This document shows, piece by piece, positions 18,327 to 27,325 of a stretch of 64,000 bases of DNA. Position 1 is the first letter of the stretch, and each line of letters starts with the position of its first letter. The stretch lies in contig JBBRBB010000003.1 of NCBI GenBank assembly GCA_038206235.1, positions 124,001 to 188,000 on the forward strand, given 5' to 3'. The notes under the pieces were generated by a model, which made no database searches, had not been told where the DNA came from, and was given only the letters and a program-made list of their open reading frames with translations. The translations under genes and the position numbers were made by a program. The stretch is from JBBRBB01 sp038206235. Its GTDB lineage: Bacteria > Bacteroidota > Bacteroidia > Chitinophagales > Chitinophagaceae.

Positions 18327-21300
18327 ATGTCTTTACCATACCTTGTAAAATATATTTACAATAACGGCACGGATGAAGTTATCCGCCGCGGCAAAATAAT
18401 TTATGCTGCGGGTAATATTGAGCTGCTGGAACGCGATGAATTGCTTAGTTCCGTTGTTTTCAGGCTGAAAGATGATTTGTATTCTATTTACTACAAAGTG
18501 CATATTCATAATTTCAAAAACGCTGAAACATTATCATTACGCTGCTCATGCCCTTATAATCTTGGCGATATTTGCCGCCATGAAGCCGCAGCGCTGCTGC
18601 GTTTGCAGGATATGACAGATAAAAATCTGCTGTATGAAAAAGAGCAACGCTATCATCAGAAGCATACCGTTGTAAAAATGAAACAACTGGATTACCGGAT
18701 GATAAAACTGCTATCTGCACCTTCCTCATACACCGATGCACAAAATTTTTTAAGAAGTAATAAGATTAATATCATTGAGGCTGCCAATGAAAAAGTAACC
18801 GGTGAGCTTGTGTATGGCGAAGAACATTTTAAAATAATTATTAAGAAGAACGAAGAACGAAATTTTGATACAAGTTGCCCTTGCCACAGTGAACCACTAC
18901 ATCCTCTTTGTGTGCATAAAATTATTTTATTTCTGCAGTTGCTGAATAATTACGGACCCAATTATTTCGATACCATACGAAATTTGGATAACGAAAAAGA
19001 AAAGCTTCTTTCTTTATATGGATATTCAAGCAAAGATGATTTGAATGGCAAGTTTGAGTTTACTTACAAGGAAGGAAAGCCTTATCTGCGTGTGCTCGAT
19101 GCATCTATTAAAAGAGTGGGCGCTGTGCAACAGCCTAAACCCGCTTTTATTCCACAGCAACAAGATACTCTTGTGCTTGATGCCGCAGAAACAATAAAGC
19201 CTTGTGTGCAACTGGGCGTGGTTATTAGTTATGATGCAAAGCAATATCCTTACATACAGTTTGATGCGATACAGGGCGAAGCAAGCGATGAAGATGATGC
19301 TTTTGCCGGAAAAGTTGAACGGCTCGACCTTACAAAGTTTATCAATACAGAAATATTTAGTGAAGAAGATAAAATGCTTGTGCAGCAACTGCGAAAGTTA
19401 TTGCCTGCCGAAGTGAATAAATATCTTAACCGCAATTCACCCTTTAGCGGAATATGGGAAAACATTATTCAGGAGGAGAAGGATGAATTACCCGAAGAAA
19501 CACGCCATCTGATTGCAGAATATCTTCATCCCAAATACAAAAAATTATTTGATGAATTAAGTGAAAGCAAATTTGTTTTTTATCTTCCTGCAGGCAACAC
19601 ATTTCAAACTTCCAATCTGCAGAGTGCCGTTTTTTCAGGCGACTTTTTAAAGCCTGAGTTCGCTGTGCTTTTTAAAGATGGATTATATGAGATAGAATGT
19701 AAAACAAAGCTGAATGAAATTTTGCATACTGTTGCAGTGAATGAAATTGAATCACCCATCCTGTTTAAAAAAGAAAATGTTTTTTATACCTGGCAAAAAG
19801 CAGAAAACATTTTACTCGCAGAGAAATTTCTGCCTTCAGGAAAAATAACTATCACAGCAGAAGACTGGAACAAACAACTCACCGAATTTATTTTGCCTTT
19901 ATCAAAAGAATATCATGTTCAGTTTATTAATGTGCAGAAAGAAGAGCTAAGAGATGTAAAGCCTGAAGCGAAAATTGTGCTGAAAGAAAAAGGAGATTAT
20001 CTTTTGTTCCATGTATTATTTACTTACAGGGGTTATGAGGTAAAGCAACATGATAAAGAAAGAATTATTCAGCCATCAGGCGATAAGCTTCTCATCATTC
20101 ATCGCAGTATATCAGCAGAGAAAGAAATAATTCATAAAATTGAAACTCTGCATTCGGGTTTTATAAAGCCCGCCGGGTCTGATGCTCTTGCATTAAAAGG
20201 AATTGATGTTTTAAAAAACAACTGGTTCTTTTTATTTACAGACGTAACAAAAGAAATGAATATCCCGGTATATGGATTTGATGCGTTGAAAAATTTTCGT
20301 TTTAATACAGCGAAGCCTTCTACAAAAATTTATATCAGCAACAATACAGACTGGTTCGATGCAAAAATTGATATTCATTTCGGCAGTCAGAAAGTAACTG
20401 TGGCAGACATAAAGAAAGCACTTGTAAACAAGCAGCAGTTTGTGCCGCTGCCGGATGGCACACTCGGTATTTTGCCCGAAAGCTGGATACAAAAGTATTC
20501 TTTGCTCTTTCGTGTAGGCGAGGGAAAGGCAACGAGTATAAAACTAAGCAAATATCATTTCAGCGTTATTGAAGATTTGTATGAAAAAAGAGATGAGGAA
20601 GAATTGGTTTTTAAACTGGAGCAAAAATATGAACAGCTAAAAGATAATTATTCCATAACAAATATAGAGCCGCCGCCGCATCTGAAAAATATTCTGAGAC
20701 CTTACCAGCTTTCGGGTTTTCAATGGTTGAATTATTTAAGCGAAATACAATGGAGCGGAATATTGGCAGATGATATGGGTCTTGGTAAAACCATACAGGC
20801 ACTGTGTTTCCTGTATTATCTGAAACAAAAACAAAGCGCAATAAAGGCGTTGGTTATTTGCCCCACTACGCTGATATATAATTGGGAAAATGAAATAAAA
20901 AAATTCACTCCCTCTCTCACCTATATTATTCACCATGGCGGGGCAAGAACAAAAGAAACATTAATCGGCAACAGTGCAGATATTATTATCTCTACTTACG
21001 GCACGTTGCGCAGCGATATAAAACAATTTACTGAAACCAGCTTTGATTATGTTATTTTAGATGAGAGCCAGGCCATAAAAAACCCGTTTAGCAAAGTAGC
21101 TAAGGCAGCAACTTTACTCAATGCAAAAAACAAGCTATGTCTTAGCGGAACTCCTTTACAGAATAACACGTTTGATATTTATGCACAGATGAATTTTCTC
21201 AATCCCGGCATGTTAGGAAGCGTTGAATTTTTCAGAAATGAATTTGCCGTGCCCATTGATAAGTTTGGTGAAAAAGAACAGAAAGACCATCTGCGAAAAG

Positions 21301-22079
21301 TTTTATATCCATTTATACTAAGAAGAACAAAGGAGCAGGTAGCAAAAGACCTTCCTGAAAAATCTGAAATGATTTTGTTCTGTGAAATGGGTGAAGAGCA
21401 GCGTAATATTTATAATGCTTACCGCAATGATTATCGTGATAAAATTTTGGGTGTAGTAGAAGAGCAGGGCATACAAAGATCCCAATTAACTATTCTTCAG
21501 GGATTGATGCGCCTGCGGCAAATATGCGATAGTCCCTCCATTATTAAGGATGAAAAATATCCGAATGTCTCTGTAAAGTTGGAAGAGATTTGTCGTGAGA
21601 TAACTGAAAACATCAGTAACCATAAGGCTTTGGTGTTCTCACAATTTTTGGGAATGCTTGCATTAATAAAAGGAAAGCTCGAAGAATTAGAAATAGATTA
21701 TGAATATTTTGATGGAAGCACTCCTGTTGCAGACAGAGAAAAAGCTATACAACGTTTTCAGAATGATGAAAACTGCAGAGTATTTTTAATTTCATTAAAG
21801 GCAGGAGGAGTTGGTTTAAATTTAACTGCTGCCGATTATGTTTATATTGTTGACCCGTGGTGGAACCCTGCAGTAGAGCAACAAGCAATAGACCGTACGC
21901 ATCGCATTGGCCAAACCAAAAATGTTTTTGCTTACCGCATGATATGCAAAGACACAGTTGAAGATAAAATAATAAAGCTGCAGGAAAAGAAGAAAGCGCT
22001 TGCCGCAGACCTCATCACAGACGATACAGGATTTATAAAATCTCTCACCAAAGAAGATATTGAATATTTGTTTAGTTAG
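18327..22079 (+). CDS. SNF2-family helicase with two SWIM zinc-finger motifs
   Basis: From ATG 18327 the protein has 1250 residues. The N-terminus carries a SWIM zinc motif C-x-C-x7-C-x-H (CSCPYNLGDICRH, about residues 73-85) and, unusually, a second CxC...CxH cluster CPCHSEPLHPLCVH near residue 190. The C-terminal half is a Swi2/Snf2 DNA-dependent ATPase: motif I DDMGLGKT (about 815), motif II DESQ (about 911), motif III SGTPLQN, and motif VI DRTHRIGQT (about 1190). Such bacterial proteins translocate on double-stranded DNA and are linked to transcription or repair; the exact role here is unknown. Upstream TTG 18291 is in frame but overlaps a promoter-like box. Confidence 0.92.
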   Translation: MSLPYLVKYIYNNGTDEVIRRGKIIYAAGNIELLERDELLSSVVFRLKDDLYSIYYKVHIHNFKNAETLSLRCSCPYNLGDICRHEAAALLRLQDMTDKNLLYEKEQRYHQKHTVVKMKQLDYRMIKLLSAPSSYTDAQNFLRSNKINIIEAANEKVTGELVYGEEHFKIIIKKNEERNFDTSCPCHSEPLHPLCVHKIILFLQLLNNYGPNYFDTIRNLDNEKEKLLSLYGYSSKDDLNGKFEFTYKEGKPYLRVLDASIKRVGAVQQPKPAFIPQQQDTLVLDAAETIKPCVQLGVVISYDAKQYPYIQFDAIQGEASDEDDAFAGKVERLDLTKFINTEIFSEEDKMLVQQLRKLLPAEVNKYLNRNSPFSGIWENIIQEEKDELPEETRHLIAEYLHPKYKKLFDELSESKFVFYLPAGNTFQTSNLQSAVFSGDFLKPEFAVLFKDGLYEIECKTKLNEILHTVAVNEIESPILFKKENVFYTWQKAENILLAEKFLPSGKITITAEDWNKQLTEFILPLSKEYHVQFINVQKEELRDVKPEAKIVLKEKGDYLLFHVLFTYRGYEVKQHDKERIIQPSGDKLLIIHRSISAEKEIIHKIETLHSGFIKPAGSDALALKGIDVLKNNWFFLFTDVTKEMNIPVYGFDALKNFRFNTAKPSTKIYISNNTDWFDAKIDIHFGSQKVTVADIKKALVNKQQFVPLPDGTLGILPESWIQKYSLLFRVGEGKATSIKLSKYHFSVIEDLYEKRDEEELVFKLEQKYEQLKDNYSITNIEPPPHLKNILRPYQLSGFQWLNYLSEIQWSGILADDMGLGKTIQALCFLYYLKQKQSAIKALVICPTTLIYNWENEIKKFTPSLTYIIHHGGARTKETLIGNSADIIISTYGTLRSDIKQFTETSFDYVILDESQAIKNPFSKVAKAATLLNAKNKLCLSGTPLQNNTFDIYAQMNFLNPGMLGSVEFFRNEFAVPIDKFGEKEQKDHLRKVLYPFILRRTKEQVAKDLPEKSEMILFCEMGEEQRNIYNAYRNDYRDKILGVVEEQGIQRSQLTILQGLMRLRQICDSPSIIKDEKYPNVSVKLEEICREITENISNHKALVFSQFLGMLALIKGKLEELEIDYEYFDGSTPVADREKAIQRFQNDENCRVFLISLKAGGVGLNLTAADYVYIVDPWWNPAVEQQAIDRTHRIGQTKNVFAYRMICKDTVEDKIIKLQEKKKALAADLITDDTGFIKSLTKEDIEYLFS

Positions 22080-22109
22080 GTGTTGAAAAGATTACTATGA
22101 TTCTAATTT

Positions 22110-22646
22110 CTAAAACTTATTCTTCCACATCATACTCTCCACAGGTTTATCGCCTTGCCCGCTATATTTAGCGCTCTTCTTTTCATTGTATTTTATTTCC
22201 GTATCACCTTCTACATTAAAATAAATCAATTGCCCCACAGGCATACCGTGATAAACTTTCACAGGTTGCTTTACCGAGATTTCTAAAGTCCAATGACCGC
22301 AAAAACCAACGTCGCCTTTGCCTGCTGTTGCATGAATGTCAATACCCAACCGCCCCGTAGAAGATTTGCCTTCGAGAAATGGAACATGTGCATGTGTTTC
22401 GGTGTATTCATCTGTAACAGCCAAATAAAAAATATGCGGATACAAAACAAAACCCTCTTCCGGGATTTCGAAGTATTCAATTTCGTTATGCTTTTTTGCA
22501 TCCAGAATATGTTCTCTGTAAGTAGCCAGCCACTTGCCAAGATGCACATCATAACTGTTACTGCCAAGATGTTCGCGGTTATAAGGCTTAATTAAAATAG
22601 ATTTTTTTTCTATTTCTTCAAGAATACGTTGGTCAGATAAAATCAT
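22110..22646 (-). CDS. dcd: dCTP deaminase
   Basis: The 178-residue protein converts dCTP to dUTP, feeding dTTP synthesis; it acts as a cytosolic trimer. The family signature is present: GSNSYDVHLG (about 27-36), the catalytic segment EGKSSTGRLGIDIHATAG with the conserved Ser-Ser and Arg, and GDVGFCGHWTLEI in place of the usual GFIDPGFxGxxTLE. Length agrees with the family. It converges on the SNF2 gene and is divergent from the phosphopantetheinyl transferase, separated from it by a perfect palindrome. The sequence TATATTTC just before its ATG is one mismatch from a -7 box. Confidence 0.93.
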   Translation of the reverse strand: MILSDQRILEEIEKKSILIKPYNREHLGSNSYDVHLGKWLATYREHILDAKKHNEIEYFEIPEEGFVLYPHIFYLAVTDEYTETHAHVPFLEGKSSTGRLGIDIHATAGKGDVGFCGHWTLEISVKQPVKVYHGMPVGQLIYFNVEGDTEIKYNEKKSAKYSGQGDKPVESMMWKNKF

Positions 22647-22667
22647 TGAAATATATTTTGTTTAGAT

Positions 22668-22700
22668 AAACCTCACAGGTTTTACAAACCTGTGAGGTTT
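22668..22700. repeat. Perfect 15-bp-arm palindrome, Bacteroidota REP type
   Basis: AAACCTCACAGGTTT, spacer TAC, AAACCTGTGAGGTTT. It lies between two divergent genes, so it is not a terminator. A related copy with a compensated base pair is at 53361-53417. Confidence 0.85.
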
Positions 22701-22716
22701 GCGGGTAGCAAAATAA

Positions 22717-22745
22717 ATCTTAAATATTCAATCTTAAATATTCAA
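22717..22745 (+). repeat. Two tandem copies of a 14-bp unit
   Basis: ATCTTAAATATTCA is repeated twice in direct tandem. The 14-bp period is twice the heptad period seen elsewhere. It lies immediately before the phosphopantetheinyl transferase start and may overlap its promoter. Confidence 0.7.
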
Positions 22746-22753
22746 TTTTGTTT

Positions 22754-23467
22754 GTGCCCTTATTGTATCAACATACCATCAGCGAAAATACAAAGCTCGC
22801 TATCTGGAAAATAGAAGAGCCAGACACATTTTTTTTACAAAAAGTTCCAGCACCCCCTGCAATTTCAAATTTGCATAAACGCCTGCAACACCTTGCCGGG
22901 CGTTGGTTGCTGCAGTTTTTATTTCAGGATTTTCCGTACAATGAAATAATAGTTGCAGATACACGAAAACCATATTTGCCTTATGAACAATATCATTTCT
23001 CTATTTCTCATTGCGGAGATTATGCGGCAGCAATTGTTTCAAAGAACAGAAGAGTAGGAATCGATGTTGAAGTGCCCACAGAAAAAGTGGAACGAATAAA
23101 ACATAAGTTTCTTCATCCAGAGGAACTGAGGCAACTATCAGCTATGAGTAATCAGCTCGCAGAGTCCTTTGGACAATCGGCAATCGGCAATCAGAAAACA
23201 TCGGTAAGAAAACTGTCAACTGTCAACCGCCAACTACAAACTACAAACTATAAATTACTAACTCTACTCTGGTGCGCCAAGGAAGCAGTATTCAAATGGT
23301 GGAGCTATGGCGGGGTTGATTTCAGTGAGCATATCCGGTTACAAACATTCACTGTTTCTGATGAAGGAACAATAAATGCTTACTTTCAAAAAACTGAAAA
23401 TAAAATAGACCTAAAACTGCATTATAAATTATTGCAGGATTTGTGTTTAGTGTGGGTGGCAGAATAA
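22754..23467 (+). CDS. 4'-phosphopantetheinyl transferase (Sfp type) with heptad-repeat insert
   Basis: The enzyme loads phosphopantetheine from CoA onto carrier proteins for fatty acid, polyketide or peptide synthesis. Key segments are HFSISHCGDYAAAIVS, RVGIDVEVP (Mg-binding GIDVE) and WCAKEAVFKWW (WxxKEAxxK). Between GIDVE and WCAKEA the protein carries about 38 extra residues encoded by a heptanucleotide array (23156-23266): SNQLAESFGQSAIGNQ, then a stretch ending QLQTTNYKLL. The array keeps the frame open and replaces a normally short, variable helix region, so function may persist. No ATG exists near the N-terminus; GTG at 22754, giving MPLLYQHT, is preferred over TTG 22748. Confidence 0.85.
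   Translation: MPLLYQHTISENTKLAIWKIEEPDTFFLQKVPAPPAISNLHKRLQHLAGRWLLQFLFQDFPYNEIIVADTRKPYLPYEQYHFSISHCGDYAAAIVSKNRRVGIDVEVPTEKVERIKHKFLHPEELRQLSAMSNQLAESFGQSAIGNQKTSVRKLSTVNRQLQTTNYKLLTLLWCAKEAVFKWWSYGGVDFSEHIRLQTFTVSDEGTINAYFQKTENKIDLKLHYKLLQDLCLVWVAE
23156..23266 (+). repeat. Heptanucleotide element inside the phosphopantetheinyl transferase gene
   Basis: The core CTCGCAGAGTCCTTTGGACA is followed by strict 7-bp units: CAATCGG twice, then variants leading to CAACTGT and ACAAACT types. The core is nearly identical to those in the uvrA array at 63545-63800 (there CTCGCAGAGTCCTGTGGACA on the minus strand). Confidence 0.9.
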
Positions 23468-23473
23468 AAATCT

Positions 23474-23656
23474 TTATAAATCTTTTGCAGAAACTTTTTT
23501 GATATTGTCATCTTTATTTGAAAGAATAAGATAGCTGTTGTTTTTCTTTGTTTCAGCTATAAGCTTTTCTGAAACTTTTTGTAAGCCTTTTTCAATTGCC
23601 TTGCTTTCCTCAAGGAATTTTTTTGAAAATTCTACATGTTCTTTAGTCTTTCCCAT
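23474..23656 (-). CDS. Small hypothetical protein, partner of the decayed zeta-toxin-like kinase
   Basis: The 60-residue charged protein (MGKTKEHVEFSKKFLEESKA...) is mostly helical, Lys/Glu-rich and without membrane segments. Its ATG lies within the last codons of the upstream kinase pseudogene, overlapping by about 25 bases, so translation was coupled. In Bacteroidota a small ORF commonly follows zeta-toxin-like AAA kinases, and an antitoxin or accessory role is an inference from context only. The reading frame is intact although its partner is dead. Confidence 0.6.
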   Translation of the reverse strand: MGKTKEHVEFSKKFLEESKAIEKGLQKVSEKLIAETKKNNSYLILSNKDDNIKKVSAKDL

Positions 23657-24195
23657 ACATCAAATTTAAGTATTTTATTTGATCCATCTCTTTCGCCAAA
23701 AGCAATTTCTTCAGGAGGCGAAATTGAATTTTCAAATATTCGCCATCGGTCAACGACATCAATAAACTAAAAAAAATTTTTTATTCCTGCATCATATCTC
23801 CTTTCTATAACATCAGCAGGAATATTATGCCCGCCTTTACTTACTCTTAAGGCTACTCTTTGCTTAGCAATTTCTGCTGATGGCAAATAAAAAAAGGTAA
23901 GCACAACTTCATATTTAATTAGCTGGTGCTTTTTTTATCAAGCTCAAATAACTTTTTGTTGCAAGAGTTGTTTCAATGGCAAAGGTTTTTTGTTGCTGCA
24001 GCATTTCATCAATTTGCTGCAGCATTATTCTGCCGGCCTGCAAAGCAGCAGCCTCAACATTTACAGGATTTAATTGTGCAGCAATCCATCTGCATTAAGA
24101 AAAATATCGCAATGAAATACCTCCGGCAATAAAGTATTCGCGGCTGTGGTTTTACCTGCACCATTTGGTCCTGCTAAAATGTAAAGTGTTGGCAT
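23632..24195 (-). pseudogene. Zeta-toxin-family P-loop kinase, inactivated
   Basis: From ATG 24195 the frame gives MPTLYILAGPNGAGKTTAAN, a Walker A motif typical of zeta-toxin/UDP-GlcNAc-kinase-like proteins. A 1-base deletion near 24082 breaks the frame after FLNADG; the sequence resumes one frame over as IAAQLNPVNVEAAALQAGR, then KTFAIETTLATKSY. A second deletion near 23928 is followed by YEVVLTFFYLPSAEIAKQ and VSKGGHNIPADVIERRY. A TAG near 23778 (IKNFF-stop-FIDVVDRW) is a third lesion. The C-terminus ends at 23632. All domain landmarks of an intact relative of about 190 residues can be followed, so this is a decayed gene rather than a fragment. It sits 22 bp after the STAS gene on the same strand. 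Confidence 0.85.
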
Positions 24196-24217
24196 ATATT
24201 CAATCAGCGAAGTAATA

Positions 24218-24613
24218 TTATCCGCCTCCGCCAAGCTCTGCATCTTCATCATTCAAAAACTCTCTTTCTATTTCTTCCATTTGTACAATATCCCATGCTT
24301 CACTTTCGGTTGGAGTAATATTTATTGCATCAGCAATTTCCAGCTTGTAAAACATTTGCAATACTTCAGGGTTTACTTCACACAAAACAAAAGAAGCGTT
24401 TGCTGCATAAAACTGTTGTTGTAGTGCAGAAAGATTGTGTGCCGCATTCTCATCAATTGTACTAACTTGTGCCATATTAAGCACAATATTTTTAAAGTCT
24501 TTCGTTAAGTAACCGGTGGCAAGAGATGAAAGTTTTTCTGTTAAACTGTCAGATAAAAAATCGGTATTAGGAGTAATTACCGTAAATTTTTCTCTGGTAT
24601 CAATTTTGACCAT
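24218..24613 (-). CDS. STAS-domain protein, anti-sigma-antagonist-like, without the phosphorylatable Ser
   Basis: The 131-residue protein has the STAS fold seen in SpoIIAA/RsbV: strand-helix pattern FTVITPNTDFL, NIVLNMAQVSTID, then FVLCEVNPEVLQMFYKLEIADAINITPTESEAWDI. In SpoIIAA-type antagonists the central loop reads D-S-S-G and its Ser is phosphorylated by a partner kinase; here the aligned residues are D54-E55-N56-A57, so Glu replaces the phospho-Ser. It could behave as permanently phosphorylated-like or act in another role. An acidic tail NDEDAELGGGG follows. It is divergent from clpC and lies just upstream of the zeta-kinase pseudogene. Confidence 0.75.
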   Translation of the reverse strand: MVKIDTREKFTVITPNTDFLSDSLTEKLSSLATGYLTKDFKNIVLNMAQVSTIDENAAHNLSALQQQFYAANASFVLCEVNPEVLQMFYKLEIADAINITPTESEAWDIVQMEEIEREFLNDEDAELGGGG

Positions 24614-24707
24614 TCTAAAAATGTTTTATTAACTCATTCACATGATGTGCATAACTGCACATTATGATTGCTCGAAAATATTTGTTATAATTGTACAAAC
24701 AACAATA

Positions 24708-27239
24708 ATGGACAATAACTTTTCCGCCCAGGTAAAAGAGATTATTTCGTTCAGCAGGGAAGAAGCATTGCGGCTGGGAAATGATTTCATAGGCACAGAA
24801 CACTTGTTGCTCGGTCTTATAAGAGAAGGCGAGAATACAGCTATTAAAGTATTGAAGCAACTCAATATTGATCTTTATGATTTGCGAAAAGAAGTAGAGC
24901 TTGCTGTAAAAGACAAGACCGGTAAAAACATTGCGAACATAAACAGCCTGCCTCTTACCAAGCAGGCGGAGAAAGTAATTCGTGTTACTGTTCTGGAAGC
25001 AAAGGCATTGAAAAGCCCGCTGGTAGAAACAGAGCATCTTATGTTATCAATATTAAAAAACAAAGAAAATATTGCCACACAAATTTTAAATCAGTTTGAT
25101 GTGGACTACGATATTTTCAGAAATGAATTAGGTATGGTAAAAAGTAATGAACCGCGCAGTGAATATACTGAAGAAAATGACGATGATTTTGATGATGAAA
25201 AAAAACAAGCATACTCATCGCAGCAGCGCAGCAAACAGGCTGCGAATGCAAAAAGTAAAACACCTGTTCTCGATAATTTTGGAAGAGATATAACCAAGCT
25301 TGCAGAGTCGGGCACATTAGACCCGATTGTTGGCAGAGAAAAAGAAATAGAGCGTGTATCTCAAATTCTTTCACGCAGAAAAAAGAATAATCCTATTCTT
25401 ATCGGCGAGCCGGGTGTTGGTAAAACGGCTATTGTTGAAGGTCTTGCACTACGCATTGTACAGCGAAAAGTTAGCAGGGTTTTGTTTGATAAAAGAGTAA
25501 TAAGCCTTGACCTTGCTGCTTTGGTAGCAGGTACAAAATATCGCGGTCAGTTTGAAGAACGCATGAAAGCGATAATGAACGAGCTGGAAAAAAATCGTGA
25601 TGTAATTCTTTTTATTGATGAGATACATACGATAGTAGGAGCCGGCGGCGCCAGCGGCTCGCTTGATGCAAGCAATATTTTCAAGCCTGCTTTATCACGG
25701 GGTGAATTGCAATGTATTGGCGCATCTACTTTAGATGAATACAGAATGCATATTGAAAAAGACGGAGCACTTGACAGGCGCTTTCAAAAGGTAATGATAG
25801 ATCCGCCAACGGTAGAAGAAACGATTCAGATACTCATCAATATTCAATCGCGGTACGAGGATTATCATAATGTTACTTACGATACAGAAGCCATTGATGC
25901 CTGCGTAAAATTAAGCGACCGTTATATGACTGACAGGTTATTGCCCGATAAAGCGATTGATGTGCTTGATGAAGTAGGAGCAAGGGTGCATTTAAAAAAC
26001 ATTAATGTTCCTCAAAACGTAATTGACCTGGAAAAGAAGATTGAAGATATAAAGCTGGAAAAAAACCGCGTAGTAAAGAGTCAGCGTTTTGAAGAGGCTG
26101 CTGCACTAAGAGATACGGAAAAACGATTATCTGAAGAATTGGAAAGGGCAAAGAATGCCTGGGAAGAAGAAAGTAAGCATAAGCGTTACCCAATTGGTGA
26201 AGCCGATATCGCAGAAGTAGTAAGTATGATGACGGGAATTCCAGTGAAACGTATGGTTCAGGCAGAAACAGAAAAGCTAAGAAAAATGGCTGATGATATG
26301 AAGACGATGGTTGTGGGGCAGGAAGAACCCATTTCAAAAGTTGTAAAAGCCGTTCAGCGTAACCGCGTTGGATTAAAAGATCCGAAAAAACCTATCGGCA
26401 CGTTTATTTTTCTGGGGCCTACGGGAGTTGGTAAAACAGAAATGGCCCGGGCTTTAGCAAGATATATGTTCGATTCTGAAGATACGCTGATACGTTTGGA
26501 TATGAGTGAATATATGGAAAAATTTACGGTGAGCCGTTTAATAGGAGCCCCTCCCGGTTATGTGGGATATGAAGAGGGCGGACAGCTTACAGAAAAAGTA
26601 CGGCGCAAGCCATACAGTGTAATCTTACTCGATGAAATTGAAAAGGCGCATCCTGATATATATAATATTTTATTGCAGGTATTAGATGATGGACAATTAA
26701 CAGATGGATTAGGAAGGAAAGTGAATTTCAAAAACACACTCATCATTATGACATCTAATATTGGAGTACGCCAGTTGAAAGATTTTGGTGAAGGTGTTGG
26801 CTTTGCCACAGCAGCCCGTATGCAAAACCAGGATGATAATAATAAAGCTGTAATTGAAAAAGCTTTAAAACGAACGTTTGCACCTGAGTTTTTAAATCGT
26901 ATTGATGACATTGTAATATTTAATGCCCTTACAAAAGAAAATATTTTTGATATTATTGATATATTAATGAAAGGTGTAGTCAAGCGCCTGAATAATCTCG
27001 GTTTTACATTAGAGCTTACTCCCGATGCAAAAGATTTTCTTGCCGACAAGGGATACGATATTCAATTTGGGGCAAGACCACTTCATCGGGCCATTCAGAA
27101 ATATCTCGAAGACCCTTTGGCAGAAGAAATTCTGAATATGAACGTAAAACAGGGCGATATACTCATTGCTGATTTAGATAAGGAGAATAGTAAGATAAAA
27201 TTTGACTTTAAAAAAAAGACAGAAGAAGCAAGCGTATAA
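24708..27239 (+). CDS. clpC: ATP-dependent Clp protease ATP-binding subunit ClpC
   Basis: From ATG 24708 the protein has 843 residues and the full ClpC architecture. Clp-N repeats occupy about residues 1-145 (FSREEALRLGNDFIGTEHLLLG). AAA module 1 has Walker A GEPGVGKT (about 233-240) and Walker B VILFIDEIHT. A UVR-like coiled middle domain (VVKSQRFEEAAALRDTE) follows. AAA module 2 has Walker A GPTGVGKT (about 570) and RLDMSEYMEKFTVSRLIGAPPGYVGYEEGG, then the C-terminal D2-small domain IQFGARPLHRAIQKYLEDPLA. It unfolds substrates for ClpP; the ClpP-docking loop is plausible but I did not assign it. The upstream extension to 24642 lacks family similarity, so the internal ATG is used. Confidence 0.95.
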   Translation: MDNNFSAQVKEIISFSREEALRLGNDFIGTEHLLLGLIREGENTAIKVLKQLNIDLYDLRKEVELAVKDKTGKNIANINSLPLTKQAEKVIRVTVLEAKALKSPLVETEHLMLSILKNKENIATQILNQFDVDYDIFRNELGMVKSNEPRSEYTEENDDDFDDEKKQAYSSQQRSKQAANAKSKTPVLDNFGRDITKLAESGTLDPIVGREKEIERVSQILSRRKKNNPILIGEPGVGKTAIVEGLALRIVQRKVSRVLFDKRVISLDLAALVAGTKYRGQFEERMKAIMNELEKNRDVILFIDEIHTIVGAGGASGSLDASNIFKPALSRGELQCIGASTLDEYRMHIEKDGALDRRFQKVMIDPPTVEETIQILINIQSRYEDYHNVTYDTEAIDACVKLSDRYMTDRLLPDKAIDVLDEVGARVHLKNINVPQNVIDLEKKIEDIKLEKNRVVKSQRFEEAAALRDTEKRLSEELERAKNAWEEESKHKRYPIGEADIAEVVSMMTGIPVKRMVQAETEKLRKMADDMKTMVVGQEEPISKVVKAVQRNRVGLKDPKKPIGTFIFLGPTGVGKTEMARALARYMFDSEDTLIRLDMSEYMEKFTVSRLIGAPPGYVGYEEGGQLTEKVRRKPYSVILLDEIEKAHPDIYNILLQVLDDGQLTDGLGRKVNFKNTLIIMTSNIGVRQLKDFGEGVGFATAARMQNQDDNNKAVIEKALKRTFAPEFLNRIDDIVIFNALTKENIFDIIDILMKGVVKRLNNLGFTLELTPDAKDFLADKGYDIQFGARPLHRAIQKYLEDPLAEEILNMNVKQGDILIADLDKENSKIKFDFKKKTEEASV

Positions 27240-27325
27240 AAAACGACTTTTAATTTTCTTATCAAGAGAAGCTGGATAATTTTTGTTCGGCTTTTTTTTG
27301 AAATCAATCGGCATGAAATTTAAAA

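Noticed and set aside
24642..24707. N-terminal extension of ClpC
   Set aside because: The extra 22 codons do not resemble the family start, and ATG 24708 gives the normal N-terminus.
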